43,763 bases of DNA from Pseudonocardia sp. CNS-139 (GTDB lineage Bacteria > Actinomycetota > Actinomycetes > Mycobacteriales > Pseudonocardiaceae). How positions within the stretch are numbered: position 1 is the first letter of the stretch; each line of letters starts with the position of its first letter. The stretch is from NCBI GenBank assembly GCA_001942415.1, contig MKJX01000203.1:1-43763 (forward strand). Direction: 5' to 3'. Position numbers and translations under genes: made by a program. The notes beneath the pieces are model-generated. The model did not search any database, had not been told where the DNA came from, and was given only the letters and a program-made list of their open reading frames with translations. Positions 33,498-42,263 of this stretch are shown here, one piece after another.

Positions 33498-33722
33498 TCA
33501 CGCGGCCAGCGCGTCGCGGCCCGCCGCGGTCAGGTGCGCGGGCCCGGCCGCGGCCGTGATCAGGCCCGCGGTCCGGAGCCGGGGGCCGACGAACTGGTCG
33601 CTGCAGTGCAGCCCGTCGACGACGAGGGCGCCCGCGGACACGGCGCAGCGGCCGGCGGCGACGGCCCGGAGCACGGCCCGGTCCCGGTCGCTCAGCGTGC
33701 CGTTCGTGGTGGTCGGTGACAT
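33498..33722 (-). CDS. Small winged-helix-like protein
   Basis: 74 residues: MSPTTTNGTLSDRDRAVLRA, VAAGRCAVSAGALVVDGLHC, SDQFVGPRLRTAGLITAAAG, PAHLTAAGRDALAA. The pattern of a helix, a short turn, LRTAGLI and LTAAGRDAL resembles a winged helix of the kind seen in small actinobacterial DNA-binding proteins. The ATG at 33722 has GAAGGAG seven bases upstream. It diverges from the clpP pair across 186 bases, so it could regulate it; that is inference from position. It converges with the hydrolase 3 bases away. Confidence 0.6.
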   Translation of the reverse strand: MSPTTTNGTLSDRDRAVLRAVAAGRCAVSAGALVVDGLHCSDQFVGPRLRTAGLITAAAGPAHLTAAGRDALAA

Positions 33723-33803
33723 GGCGGGCTCCTTCCGGCCGGGTCCGTTCCGCGGTTGTGGACGGGACCGGCGCCGCGGCGGGGACTCATCGGTCCCTGT
33801 TCG

Positions 33804-33819
33804 TTCGCCGTGGGCGGAA
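33804..33819. promoter_or_regulatory. ClgR-like box upstream of clpP
   Basis: TTCGCCGTGGGCGGAA fits the core CGCY-N-A-N-R-GCG of actinobacterial ClgR sites with one mismatch (T for A). It is about 50 bases upstream of a -10-like TAGCTT (33866-33871), a typical activator position. Confidence 0.4.
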
Positions 33820-33908
33820 AGGTTCGCCGGCCGTGAAGAAACGCGCGCGGGCGCGGGCGCGGCGCTAGCTTCCAGGGGATCCCAACGCTTTCCCGGAAGG
33901 GTTTTCCC

Positions 33909-34543
33909 ATGTCAGGGCCGGTGGCGCGGGCGCGCTACGTGCTGCCGTCGTTCGTCGAACGGACGAGCTACGGCGTGCAGGAGTCGAACCCGTACAACAA
34001 GCTCTTCGAGAACCGCATCGTCTTTCTCGGCACCCAGGTCGACGACGCCGCGGCCAACGACGTCATGGCTCAGCTCATGGTGCTGGAGTCGAGCGAGCCG
34101 GACCGGCCGATCGCGATGTACATCAACTCGCCCGGCGGCTCGCTCACCGCGATGACCGCGATCTACGACACCATGCGCTACATCCGCCCGGCCGTGCACA
34201 CGTTCTGCCTCGGCCAGGCCGCCTCGGCCGCCGCCGTGCTGCTCGCCGCAGGCGCCCGGGGCACCGCTCGGTGGTGCCCAGCGCCAGGGTGCTCGTCCAC
34301 CAGCCGAGCCTGGAGGTCTACCGCGGCCAGACGTCGGACCTGGAGATCCAGGCCGCGGAGGTCGCGCGCATGCGCCGGCAGATGGAGGAGGCGCTGGCCG
34401 AGCACACCGGGCAGCCCCTGGAGCGGGTACACGCCGACATCGAGCGCGACCTGATCCTCACCGCCGAGGAGGCCGTCGAGTACGGGCTCGCCGACGCCGT
34501 CATCACCAGCCGCAGCGCGGCTGACCCGAAGGAGCCACCATGA
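33909..34543 (+). CDS. clpP: ATP-dependent Clp protease proteolytic subunit, first of pair (frameshifted)
   Basis: About 212 residues. YNKLFENRIVFLGTQVDD, YINSPGGSLTAMTAIYDTM, catalytic Ser in CLGQAASAAAVLLAAGA, catalytic His in VLVHQPSLEVYRGQ and the Asp in ERDLILTAEEAVEYGLAD are all present. ClpP forms two stacked heptamer rings fed by ClpX or ClpC. No tig or clpX flanks it, so this is likely an accessory pair (Streptomyces clpP3P4-like) rather than clpP1P2. The frame changes near 34258, one C missing in GCGCCCGGGG. The stop overlaps the next clpP ATG (ATGA). Confidence 0.87.
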
Positions 34544-35109
34544 CCTCGCCCAACGGCGTCGCCACGCTCGCCGACTCCGTCTTCGACCGGCTGCTCGCCG
34601 AGCGCATCGTCGTGCTCGGCCAGGAGGTCGACGACGCCGTCGCCACGAAGATCGTCGCCCAGCTCCTGCTGCTCGCCGCGGAGGACGCGGAGCGCGACAT
34701 CACGCTGTACGTCAACTCGCCCGGCGGCTCGATCAGCGCCGGGTTCGCCATCTACGACACGATGAACGCCATCGAGCCCGACGTCTCGACGGTCGCGACC
34801 GGGCTGGCGGGGTCGATGGGGCAGTTCCTGCTCACGGCCGGCGCGCCCGGCAAGCGCTACGCCCTGCCGCACTCCGCGGTGATGATGCACCAGCCCTCGG
34901 GCGGGGTCGGCGGGACCGCGTCGGACATCCTGATCCGTGCCGACATGCTGACCAGGCTCAAGCGGCAGATCGCGCAGCTCACGGCCGAGCACACCGGGCA
35001 GCCCGTCGAGCGGATCGAGGCCGACTTCGACCGGGACCGGTGGTTCACCCCCACCGAGGCCGCGCAGTACGGGCTGGTCGACCGCGTGCTGGAGCGCGGC
35101 TCCCGGTAG
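34540..35109 (+). CDS. clpP: ATP-dependent Clp protease proteolytic subunit, second of pair
   Basis: 189 residues. DRLLAERIVVLGQEVDDAVA, TLYVNSPGGSISAGFAIYDT, catalytic Ser in GLAGSMGQFLLTAGA, His in VMMHQPSGGVGG and Asp in FDRDRWFTPTEAAQYGLVD give an intact triad. The ATG overlaps the stop of the first clpP, so the subunits are made together and probably form a mixed tetradecamer. The frame is intact. It converges with the downstream TetR gene after 10 bases. Confidence 0.92.
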   Translation: MTSPNGVATLADSVFDRLLAERIVVLGQEVDDAVATKIVAQLLLLAAEDAERDITLYVNSPGGSISAGFAIYDTMNAIEPDVSTVATGLAGSMGQFLLTAGAPGKRYALPHSAVMMHQPSGGVGGTASDILIRADMLTRLKRQIAQLTAEHTGQPVERIEADFDRDRWFTPTEAAQYGLVDRVLERGSR

Positions 35110-35119
35110 CGGACCCGGC

Positions 35120-35742
35120 TCAGTCGTGGACGAGCGGGAACCCGGCGAGCCCGCGCCACGCGAGCCCGGACATGAGCGCGACGGCCTCCTCGCGCGGGAC
35201 GGCCTGGTCGGAGTCGAGCCAGTACTGCGCCGCCACCTGGCTCAGCCCGACCAGGCCGACCGCCAGCATCCGGGCGCGGGCGGTGTCCAGCCCGGCGTCC
35301 GCGGTGACGGCGGCGGCGACGGCGTCGATGCAGCGGTTCAGCGCCCGCTCGACCACCGCGGCCGCCTCCGGCTCGCTGCGCAGGTCGGACTCGAACACCA
35401 GCCGGTAGGCCTGGCCCTCGCCGGCGACGAAGTCGAAGTACGCCGCCACCGCGGCGTGCACGCGCTGCTGGTTGTCGGTGGTGCTGCTGATCGCCCGCTC
35501 GACGCGGGACACGAGCTCCTCGGCGTAGGTGGTGAGCACGCCCGGTACAGCTCCAGCTTGCCGGGGAAGTGCTGGTAGAGCACCGGCTTGCTGACTCCGG
35601 CGCGCTCGGCGATGTCGTCCATCGCGGCGGCGTGGTAGCCGCTCGCTGCGAACACGTCGCGCGCGGCGACGAGCAGCTGGGCGCGCCGTGCGTCGCGGGA
35701 CAGCCGGGTGCCGCGGTGCGCCGGTGCCGTCGCCTCGGTCAT
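35120..35742 (-). CDS. TetR-family regulator, Rv3208-like (frameshifted)
   Basis: About 207 residues. The helix-turn-helix is RRAQLLVAARDVFAASGYHA, AAMDDIAERAGVSKPVLYQH, FPGKLELYR. The ligand domain includes VHAAVAAYFDFVAGEGQAYR, LVFESDLRSEPEAAAVVERA and GLVGLSQVAAQYWLDSDQAV. The ATG at 35742 has GGAGG seven bases upstream. The frame changes near 35540 (GCGGTG read as GCGTG). It matches Rv3208 by position near moeZ. A dyad AAGGTG-N9-CACCTT lies just upstream and may be its own operator. Confidence 0.85.
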
Positions 35743-35769
35743 GCGGTACCTCCGTCCGTGCACCCGGTC

Positions 35770-35790
35770 AAGGTGCGGGACAAACACCTT
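35770..35790. promoter_or_regulatory. Possible operator of the second TetR gene
   Basis: AAGGTG (35770-35775) and CACCTT (35785-35790) form a perfect dyad with 9-base spacing in the 46-base gap between the ATPase-like gene and the TetR gene. Confidence 0.35.
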
Positions 35791-37302
35791 ACCCGCTGGT
35801 AGGCGCAAACCCGTGCAGCCGCAGCCCGTTCCCGAGCACGACCACCGAGAACGTGACGACGATCGCGGCCGCGAGCGTCGGGTCGAGGGCACCGGCCACG
35901 GCGAACGGGAGCGGCACGACCGCCGCGATCGTCGCCAGCACGGCGTTCCAGCGGATCACCGCCGCCGCCCGCCGGGCCCGGCCCAGCGCCTCCACCGCGG
36001 CCAGCGGATCGTCCTGCGTGCCGTCCTCGCCGATCACCGCCACCACCCGGCCCGCGGCGCGCAGCCGTTCCAGCGCGGGGACGTCGGCGGCCATCTCGTC
36101 GGGGTGGATGCCGACCTGCCCGGCCGCGGCCAGCGCCGTGGCGGAGCCGTCGCGGGCCAGCAGCATCGGCGTGAGCCCGAGCGCCCGGATCTTCCCGACG
36201 GCCGCGGCGGCCGTGGGCCGGGCCGCTGCTCCGATCACGAGCACCGCGCGCGCCATCCCGTCCCACGCGACGGTGACGGCGGTGCGTCCGGTGCCGGCCG
36301 CGCCCGCGCAGGCGGCGGCGAGGTCGGCGGGCATTCCGATCCCGTGCTCGGCGAGCAGCTCGGGACGGCCGGCGAGCACGGCGTGCGCGACGACGGCCTG
36401 CTCGGTGCCGCGGTCGGTGCTGCGGCGCACGACCTCGGCGACGATCCCGCGCCAGCCCAGGCCGGGCACGTCGTCGAACTCCGCGACGCCGGGCAGCGGG
36501 CCGGTCGCGACGGCCGCCGACGCCGCGATGGCCCGCCCGATCGGGTGCTCGGCCGAGCGTCCGATGGCGCCGGCCAGCCGGAGTGCGGCCGTGGCCCCGA
36601 CCCCGTGGGTGGCGTGCACGGCGTGCACCCGCAGCGCGGCCGGGTCGACCGCGACCGACTCGGCGAGCGCCACCGTGTCGACCCGCGCGGCACGGTCCAG
36701 CGCCGGCGGCGGGGCCACGGCGAGCGCGCACGGGCACGCCGCCACCAGCACGGCGACGGCCGTCGCGAACGCAGGCTGCGGCGGGTCGCCCGCGAGCAGC
36801 CAGTAGCCGAGCGCCGCGGCCGCGCCGACCACGGCCCCACGGCGACCAGCCGCGCCGCCCGGCCGGGACGCGTGGCGTCCACCTGCGCCGCGGACAGCCG
36901 CGCGGCCAGCCAGAACACCGTGAGCCCGGCCGCGACCTCCGGGTAGGCGGGCCGCACGTCCAGCAGCAGCGCCGTGACCGACCAGGCCAGCGCACCGAGC
37001 ACCGCGAGCGCCACCAGCCCGTCCGGGAGGCCGGGCCGGGCCGCCGGGGCCGACGCGTGCAGCGGCCACACCCCCCAGCCCACGACGAGGCCCGCGAACC
37101 CCAGCGCCACCCACTCCCACTGCGCGAACTGCACCGCGGGGAGCGCCGAGAGCAGCACGACCGGCGCCGTGAGCCCGGTGGCGACGAGCAGCCGCCGGCG
37201 CAGCACCCGGGCCGGGGCCGGCCCGCCCGGCGGCCGCCCGGGCACCAGCGCGGTGCTCACCCGTCCGGGCATCCGGTCGATCGCCGCGCTCACCGTGGTC
37301 AC
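35789..37302 (-). CDS. Catalytically degenerate P-type ATPase-like membrane protein (frameshifted)
   Basis: About 505 residues. It looks like a P1B metal ATPase: paired N-terminal helices (LLVATGLTAPVVLLSALPAV; WVALGFAGLVVGWGVW), a metal-site helix with CPC (LVAACPCALAVAPPPAL, about 185-200), the nucleotide-domain SEHPIG-like motif (GRSAEHPIGRAIA, about 250), and C-terminal helices (LATIAAVVPLPFAVAG; AIVVTFSVVVLGNGLRLHG). However, DKTGT is replaced by ALAES after RAARVDTV, TGDN reads ARDG, GDGxND reads GEDGTQDD, and no actuator domain with TGES exists between the helices. Pumping is therefore unlikely. The GTG at 37302 has GGAGG upstream. One frame change near 36837 does not explain the losses. 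Confidence 0.75.
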
Positions 37303-37471
37303 TGGCCGCCTCCGGTCGCCGTCGTGAGCTACGCCATGTGCACGCATCGGTACAACGGCCGGGTTGCCTTCCGATGACGGGTTCGCCACGCACGGTACGC
37401 GACCGGTTGCGGCGGCCCGGGGTGGTCCGCGCGGGTGGTCGCCGGCCGGATGTTGGGGTAGTTCTCGACTC

Positions 37472-38496
37472 GTGTCCCCCGCAGTGGCGTCTCTCGTTCG
37501 CCCGCTCGTCACCCGCCCGGCCCGCGCGGCGCGCCCGTTCCCGGCGGCCGCCCCGCTCGCCCCCGAGGCCGCGCTCCCGGTGCTGGACCTGCAGCGCGCG
37601 CCGTGGCCCGGCGCCGACGTCACCTCCGGCGGCGTGACGCTGCACGTCCGGCGCACGCCCGGTCCCGACGACGTGCCGGCCGTGTACGTGCACGGCCTCT
37701 CCGGCTCGGCCACCAACTGGACCGACCTCGCCGCGCTGCTCTCGACCCGGACCGCAGGCATGGCCGTCGACCTGCCGGGGTTCGGCATGTCCCGGCCGCT
37801 CGGCTCCCGCGACTACTCGCCGGCCGCGCACGCCGACGCGCTGCTGTGCTTCCTCGCCGGCTTCGGCCGCCCGGTGCACCTGCTCGGCAACTCGTTCGGC
37901 GGGGGCGTCGCACTCGTCGTCGCAGCCCGCGGCCCGAGCTCGTGCGCTCGCTGACGCTGATCTCACCCGCGGTGCCGGACCTGCGGCCGGACCCGCGGCG
38001 CGTCTCGGACCCGCGGATGCTGCTCGCCCTGCTGCCGCTGGTCGGGAAGCGGGCGCGCGCCGAGCTGGCCGCGCTGACCCCGCGGGCCCGCGCCGACGCG
38101 GTCGTGCGGCTGTGCTTCGGCGACCCCGGGCTCGCCCCCGAGCACCGCATGGCCGAGGCCGCCGCGGAGATCGCGGCGCGGGGGGCGCAGGAGTGGGCGC
38201 GCGAGGCCGTGCAGCTGACCGGCCGGGGCATGGTCGCGGGCTGGCTGCGCGGGGAGTCGCTGTGGTCGGTCGCGGCCCGGGTGCGGACGCCGACGCTGGT
38301 GCTGTGGGGCGACCGGGACCGGCTCGTCGCGCCCCGGCTGGCGCGGCGCACCGTCGCGACGCTGCCCAACGCGCGGCTGCTGATGCTGCCCGGCGTCGGG
38401 CACGTCGCCCAGATCGAGACGCCGGTCACGGTGGCCCGGGCCGTGGCCGGTCTGTGGGGCGCGGTCGACGCCGGTACCTGGGAAGATCCCGGGTGA
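37472..38496 (+). CDS. Alpha/beta hydrolase (frameshifted)
   Basis: About 342 residues. Motifs: VYVHGLSGSATNWTDLAALL, VDLPGFGMSRPLGSRDYSPA, nucleophile elbow HLLGNSFGGGVALVVAA, LVLWGDRDRLVAPRLARR and MLPGVGHVAQIETP. A long N-terminal stretch (VASLVRPLVTRPARAARPFP) precedes the fold. The start is the GTG at 37472; GTAGTT seven bases upstream could be a leaderless -10. The frame changes near 37932, one C missing in CGCCGGCCC. It lies upstream of moeZ in the same direction with a 49-base gap. The substrate is unknown. Confidence 0.82.
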
Positions 38497-38545
38497 CGAA
38501 CTTGTTGCGCAGATGAGCGAACACGCCGATGCGAGGAGCTAGACG

Positions 38546-39717
38546 ATGGCCTTACCGCCGCTGGTGGAGCCGGCAGCCGAGCTGACCAAGGACGAGGTCG
38601 AGCGCTACAGCCGCCACCTGATCATCCCCGACGCGGGATGGCGGGGCAGAAGCGGCTCAAGAACGCCAAGGTGCTGGTGGTCGGCGCCGGCGGGCTCGGC
38701 AGCCCGGCGCTGCTGTACCTGGCCGCGGCCGGCGTCGGCACCCTGGGCATCGTCGAGTTCGACGAGGTCGACTCCTCCAACCTGCAGCGCCAGATCATCC
38801 ACGGCCAGTCGGACGTGGGCCGGCCCAAGGCGGAGTCGGCGCGCGACTCGATCAAGGAGACCAACCCGTACGTCGAGGTGCGGCTGCACCAGACCCGGCT
38901 GGACTCGTCGAACGTGCTCGACATCTTCCGCGACTACGACCTCATCCTCGACGGCACCGACAACTTCGCCACCCGCTACCTGGTGAACGACGCCGCGGTG
39001 CTGCTCGGGAAGCCGTACGTGTGGGGCTCGATCTTCCGGTTCGAGGGCCAGGCGTCGGTGTTCTGGGAGGACGCCCCCAACGGGCAGGGCCTCAACTACC
39101 GCGACCTCTACCCGGAGCCCCCGCCGCCCGGGATGGTCCCGTCCTGCGCCGAGGGCGGCGTGCTCGGCGTGCTGTGCGCGTCGATCGGCTCGATCATGGT
39201 GAACGAGGCGATCAAGCTGATCACCGGCATCGGCGAGCCGCTGCTGGGCCGGCTGATGGTCTACGACGCACTGGAGATGAGCTACCGGACCGTCCGGATC
39301 CGGAAGGACCCCAGCACGCCGAAGATCACCGAGCTGATCGACTACGACGCGTTCTGCGGCGTGGTGTCGGACGAGGCGCAGGACGCGGCGGCCGGCAACA
39401 CGATCACGGCGCTGGAGCTCAAGGAGATGATGGACGCGGGCAAGGACTTCGCGCTCATCGACGTCCGCGAGCAGAACGAGTACGACATCGTCAGCATCCC
39501 GGGCGCGGTGCTGATCCCGAAGGACCGCATCCTCTCCGGCGAGGCGCTCGCCGAGATCCCGCAGGACAAGCCGGTGGTGCTGCACTGCAAGTCCGGCGTG
39601 CGGTCCGCCGAGGCGCTGGCCGTGCTGCACCAGGCCGGCTTCAAGGACGCCGTGCACGTCGGCGGCGGGGTGCTGGCCTGGATCAAGCAGGTCGACCCGA
39701 GCCAGCCCGTGTACTGA
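38546..39717 (+). CDS. moeZ: MoeB/ThiF adenylyltransferase-rhodanese fusion MoeZ (frameshifted)
   Basis: About 391 residues. The N-terminal E1-like domain has YSRHLIIPD, nucleotide motif VLVVGAGGLGSPALLYLAAA, LGIVEFDEVDSSNLQRQIIH, GTDNFATRYLVNDA and the Cys of MVPSCAEGGVLGVL. The C-terminal rhodanese domain has ALIDVREQNEYDIVSIPGA and the persulfide Cys loop LHCKSGVRSAEALAVL. MoeZ activates and sulfurates ubiquitin-like sulfur carriers such as CysO and MoaD/ThiS. The ATG at 38546 has GAGGAG about seven bases upstream. The frame changes near 38635, one G missing in GCGGGGATGGCG. It is followed by a strong terminator hairpin. Confidence 0.93.
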
Positions 39718-39729
39718 CGCCCGGCCCCG

Positions 39730-39786
39730 GTTGCAGCAAAGCCACCCTCATGCCGTCTCGCTGCGTGGGGGTGGCTTTGCTGCAAC
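39730..39786. terminator. Perfect 18-base-arm bidirectional hairpin
   Basis: Arms 39730-39747 and 39769-39786 are exact reverse complements around a 21-base loop. It lies between the convergent moeZ (stop 39717) and XRE (stop 39802) genes, so it can stop both transcripts; there is no T-run. Confidence 0.85.
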
Positions 39787-39801
39787 TCGGCGAGGCGTTC
39801 G

Positions 39802-40038
39802 TCAGCCGGCCTCGGCCGAGCCGATCCTCGGGAACGGGTGCGTCGAGAACACCACCTCGACGGCCACCTCGAAGTGCGCGGCGAGGCGCAGCGCCAGGTG
39901 CAGGCTCGGGCTGTACTCGCCGCGCTCCAGGTAGCCGATGGTCTGGTAGTGCACGCCGAGCGCGTCGGCGAGCTCCCGGCGCGAGATGCCGCGCTCCGCG
40001 CGCAGCATCGCGATCCGGTTGTAGATGGTCTCGGACAT
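39802..40038 (-). CDS. XRE-family helix-turn-helix regulator
   Basis: 78 residues: MSETIYNRIAMLRAERGISR, RELADALGVHYQTIGYLERG, EYSPSLHLALRLAAHFEVAV, EVVFSTHPFPRIGSAEAG. It is the compact Cro/C1-type fold that often sits with ABC exporters. ATG 40038 is chosen; ATG 40047, just after the permease TGA, is possible. GAGG in that junction serves as ribosome site. It is the last gene of a three-gene operon with the ATPase and permease, which it probably controls. The frame is intact. Confidence 0.88.
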   Translation of the reverse strand: MSETIYNRIAMLRAERGISRRELADALGVHYQTIGYLERGEYSPSLHLALRLAAHFEVAVEVVFSTHPFPRIGSAEAG

Positions 40039-40049
40039 CGCAGCCATCC

Positions 40050-40928
40050 TCAGGTGCGCTGCATCGCCTGCTGACGGCGGGCCTCCACCGCGGAACCCGA
40101 CTCGCGCCGCGCCATCCGCCGCAGCAGCACCGGCCCCAGCGCCAGCCCGACCGCGGCCCACACGAGCAGCACGACGATGCCCAGCGGCGTGCGCCACGAC
40201 CCGCCGACCTCCAGCGCGGCCGCCTCGGCGGGCAGGAACACCGAACGCATGCCGATGGCCAGCCAGTAGAGCGGCAGCGCCTGCACGAGCACCTGCACCC
40301 AGCCCCACAGGGCCTGGACCGGGAAGAACAGCCCCGACAGGACCGCCAGCCCCATCGTCCCGAAGAACCCGAGCCCGCCGATCGTCCGCGGGCTCTGCAC
40401 CAGCGAGCCGACCAGGATGCCCAGCGGCAGGCACGCCAGCAGCCCGAGCAGCAGGTAGCCCAGCACGCCGAGCCACAGCAGGGCGCTCCCGACCGGCACA
40501 CCCGGGGCGATGAACATCCCCGGCAGCAGCACGACCAGCAGCGATGCCACGGTGTCGAGCACCGCCACCGTCGCGAGCCCCACGACGTAGGCCGTCATCC
40601 CGTGCGGCAGGGCCTTGGCCCGCAGCAGCGTGCCGTCCTCGCGTTCGCTCGTGAGGTAGTAGCCCGTGCCCATCACCGAGAACACGATGCCGAGCGCGAG
40701 CAGGCCGGGCAGCAGCGAGGCGCTGACGGAGACGTCGAGGCCGGGCAGCGCCGAGTTGCGGTTGAGGATCAGCACCGCGAGCGGCACGAGGTTCCAGATC
40801 AGGTTCTGCATGATGCCCTCGCGGCTGGTGATCATGCCGCGGAAGGCGATCCAGCCGCGGGTGAGCCCGAGCCGCAGCGGCACCGCCGGCGACATCCGAA
40901 GCGGCGGCTCGCCCGTCCGCGCGCTCAT
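40050..40928 (-). CDS. ABC-2-type transporter permease
   Basis: 292 residues with about six hydrophobic helices: LIWNLVPLAVLILNRNSALP, LLPGLLALGIVFSVMGTGYY, TVAVLDTVASLLVVLLPGMF, LLWLGVLGYLLLGLLACLPL, LGFFGTMGLAVLSGLFFPVQ, GIVVLLVWAAVGLALGPVLL. SEREDGTLLRAKALPHGMTA is the ABC-2 coupling region. It exports an unknown substrate with the adjacent ATPase. The ATG overlaps the ATPase stop (ATGA). The frame is intact. Confidence 0.9.
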   Translation of the reverse strand: MSARTGEPPLRMSPAVPLRLGLTRGWIAFRGMITSREGIMQNLIWNLVPLAVLILNRNSALPGLDVSVSASLLPGLLALGIVFSVMGTGYYLTSEREDGTLLRAKALPHGMTAYVVGLATVAVLDTVASLLVVLLPGMFIAPGVPVGSALLWLGVLGYLLLGLLACLPLGILVGSLVQSPRTIGGLGFFGTMGLAVLSGLFFPVQALWGWVQVLVQALPLYWLAIGMRSVFLPAEAAALEVGGSWRTPLGIVVLLVWAAVGLALGPVLLRRMARRESGSAVEARRQQAMQRT

Positions 40929-41899
40929 CGCGCCTCCTCCGCTGCCGTCTGCTGCGCGATCTCCTGCCGGCGCACGATCTCCATGTAGGTGTCCTCCAGC
41001 GTGGCCCGGCGGACCTCCAGGTCGCCGACCTCCTCGCCCGGTTCGGTGAGCAGCCGCCGGACGAAGCCGGTGGCGTCGTCGGTGGCGTGCACGAACCGCT
41101 CCCCGCCGCGGCTCCACCGCACCTCCGTGCGGCCGGCGACCTCGCGGGCCAGCGCCTCCGCGCTGCCGTCCGCGACGATCCGGCCGCCGGCGAGGATCAG
41201 GATCCGGTCGGCGAGCTTCTCGGCCTCGGCGAGGTCGTGCGTGGTGAGCAGGATCGTCGTGCCGTCGACGTCGGCGAGGCGGTGCACGAGCTCGTGGAAC
41301 TCGCGGCGGGCCTGCGGGTCGAACCCGGCCGTCGGCTCGTCGAGGAAGAGCAGCTGCGGACGTCCGACGATGCCGATCGCGACGTCGAGCCGGCGCCGCT
41401 GCCCGCCCGAGAGCGACCCGACGCGCTGGCCCGCCTGCCCGTCGAGCCGGACGAGCGCGAGCAGCTCGTCGAGGTCGAACGGCCGTGGGCGGCCGGGCCG
41501 GGCGTAGGGCAGGTAGAAGCTGCCGAAGTGGGCGAGCACCTCGCGGACCCGCCAGTTGGCGTGGTCGCGCCACGACTGCAGCACCACACCGATCTCCGCG
41601 CGCCACCGCTCCCCGGCCGTGGCCGGGTCGGCGCCCAGTACCTGCACGATGCCCGCGGAGGGCAGCCGGAAGCCCTCCAGGATCTCGATCGTCGTGCTCT
41701 TGCCGGCGCCGTTCGGGCCGAGCAGCGCGAGCACCTCGCCCGCCTGCACCGTGAAGTCCAGGCCCTGGAGCACGTCCTTCGGCCCGTACCGCATCCGAAG
41801 GCCTGTCACGCTGATCACCGCGTCGTCCCCGTGTGTGATCGCGGACGTCGACGGTGGCCCGAAGGCTGAGGTGCGCTCGGGGTCACCAACTGCCGTCAT
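40925..41899 (-). CDS. ABC transporter ATP-binding protein
   Basis: 324 residues. Walker A LLGPNGAGKSTTIEILEGF, Q-loop VVLQSWRDHANWRV, signature SLSGGQRRRLDVAIGI, Walker B LLFLDEPTAGFDPQARREF and H-loop LTTHDLAEAEKLADR belong to the drug/lipid exporter (DrrA/CcmA) type. The ATG at 41899 follows GGGGGG. The promoter lies in an unusual AT-rich, palindrome-rich stretch upstream. The frame is intact. Translational coupling with the permease is clear; substrate unknown. Confidence 0.92.
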   Translation of the reverse strand: MTAVGDPERTSAFGPPSTSAITHGDDAVISVTGLRMRYGPKDVLQGLDFTVQAGEVLALLGPNGAGKSTTIEILEGFRLPSAGIVQVLGADPATAGERWRAEIGVVLQSWRDHANWRVREVLAHFGSFYLPYARPGRPRPFDLDELLALVRLDGQAGQRVGSLSGGQRRRLDVAIGIVGRPQLLFLDEPTAGFDPQARREFHELVHRLADVDGTTILLTTHDLAEAEKLADRILILAGGRIVADGSAEALAREVAGRTEVRWSRGGERFVHATDDATGFVRRLLTEPGEEVGDLEVRRATLEDTYMEIVRRQEIAQQTAAEEAR

Positions 41900-41936
41900 A
41901 GCCGTCCCCCCTTATGTAATTCAGATGCTCGCAAAC

Positions 41937-42027
41937 GTAGCATATCTACTACACAGGTAGCGGAGAGTGCGAACGTCTGCACGTTCAGACGTCACTCACA
42001 TCTGTGAGACATGTCAGCGGTTGCTGA
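41937..42027. promoter_or_regulatory. Cluster of short palindromes, candidate complex operator
   Basis: In order: GTAG-CATAT-CTAC (41937-41949) with a further GTAG at 41957; GAACGT-CTGC-ACGTTC (41971-41986) overlapping ACGTCTG-N6-CAGACGT (41973-41992); CTCACA-TC-TGTGAG (41995-42008); GACATGTC (42008-42015); TCAGC-GGTT-GCTGA (42014-42027). It lies upstream of the ABC-XRE operon. Confidence 0.5.
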
Positions 42028-42088
42028 CGATCGGGCGAAATCCCTACGCAGTGTCACGCTGACCTGCGGCTATTCGCCGGATGCAGTA

Positions 42089-42118
42089 GTGACAACGTTC
42101 GCCGGCGTCCAGTAGCGT
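42089..42118 (+). promoter_or_regulatory. Candidate promoter of the right-edge gene
   Basis: GTGACA (42089-42094), an 18-base spacer and TAGCGT (42113-42118). Predicted start near 42125, giving a leader of about 140 bases that contains two dyads. Confidence 0.5.
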
Positions 42119-42263
42119 TCGCGTCCCGGAAAGATCAAGACCGGGAAGATCGGACGTAGTTCTGCGGCGCCGGGGCGTTGGGGTGCGTGCGAACGCAGCC
42201 GCGGCTGCCTGACGGATGCTGCCGTGTCCTGGCGCGCCGTCACCGGCGATGGGGGTCGCACTG

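Larger units (their letters stand above)
41900..42263. other. Divergent intergenic region with many palindromes
   Basis: 364 bases, no gene supported. It holds the clustered inverted repeats at 41937-42027, a pair of TTCGCCGG-N4/5-AGTAG direct repeats 25 bases apart (42073 and 42098), the promoter at 42089-42118, a TCCCGG/CCGGGA hairpin (42124-42146) and the palindrome GCAGCCGCGGCTGC (42196-42209). Confidence 0.6.

Noticed and set aside
199..39717. Frameshifted genes as pseudogenes
   Set aside because: Both halves of each gene keep conserved motifs and the shifts are scattered over essential genes, which fits sequencing error.
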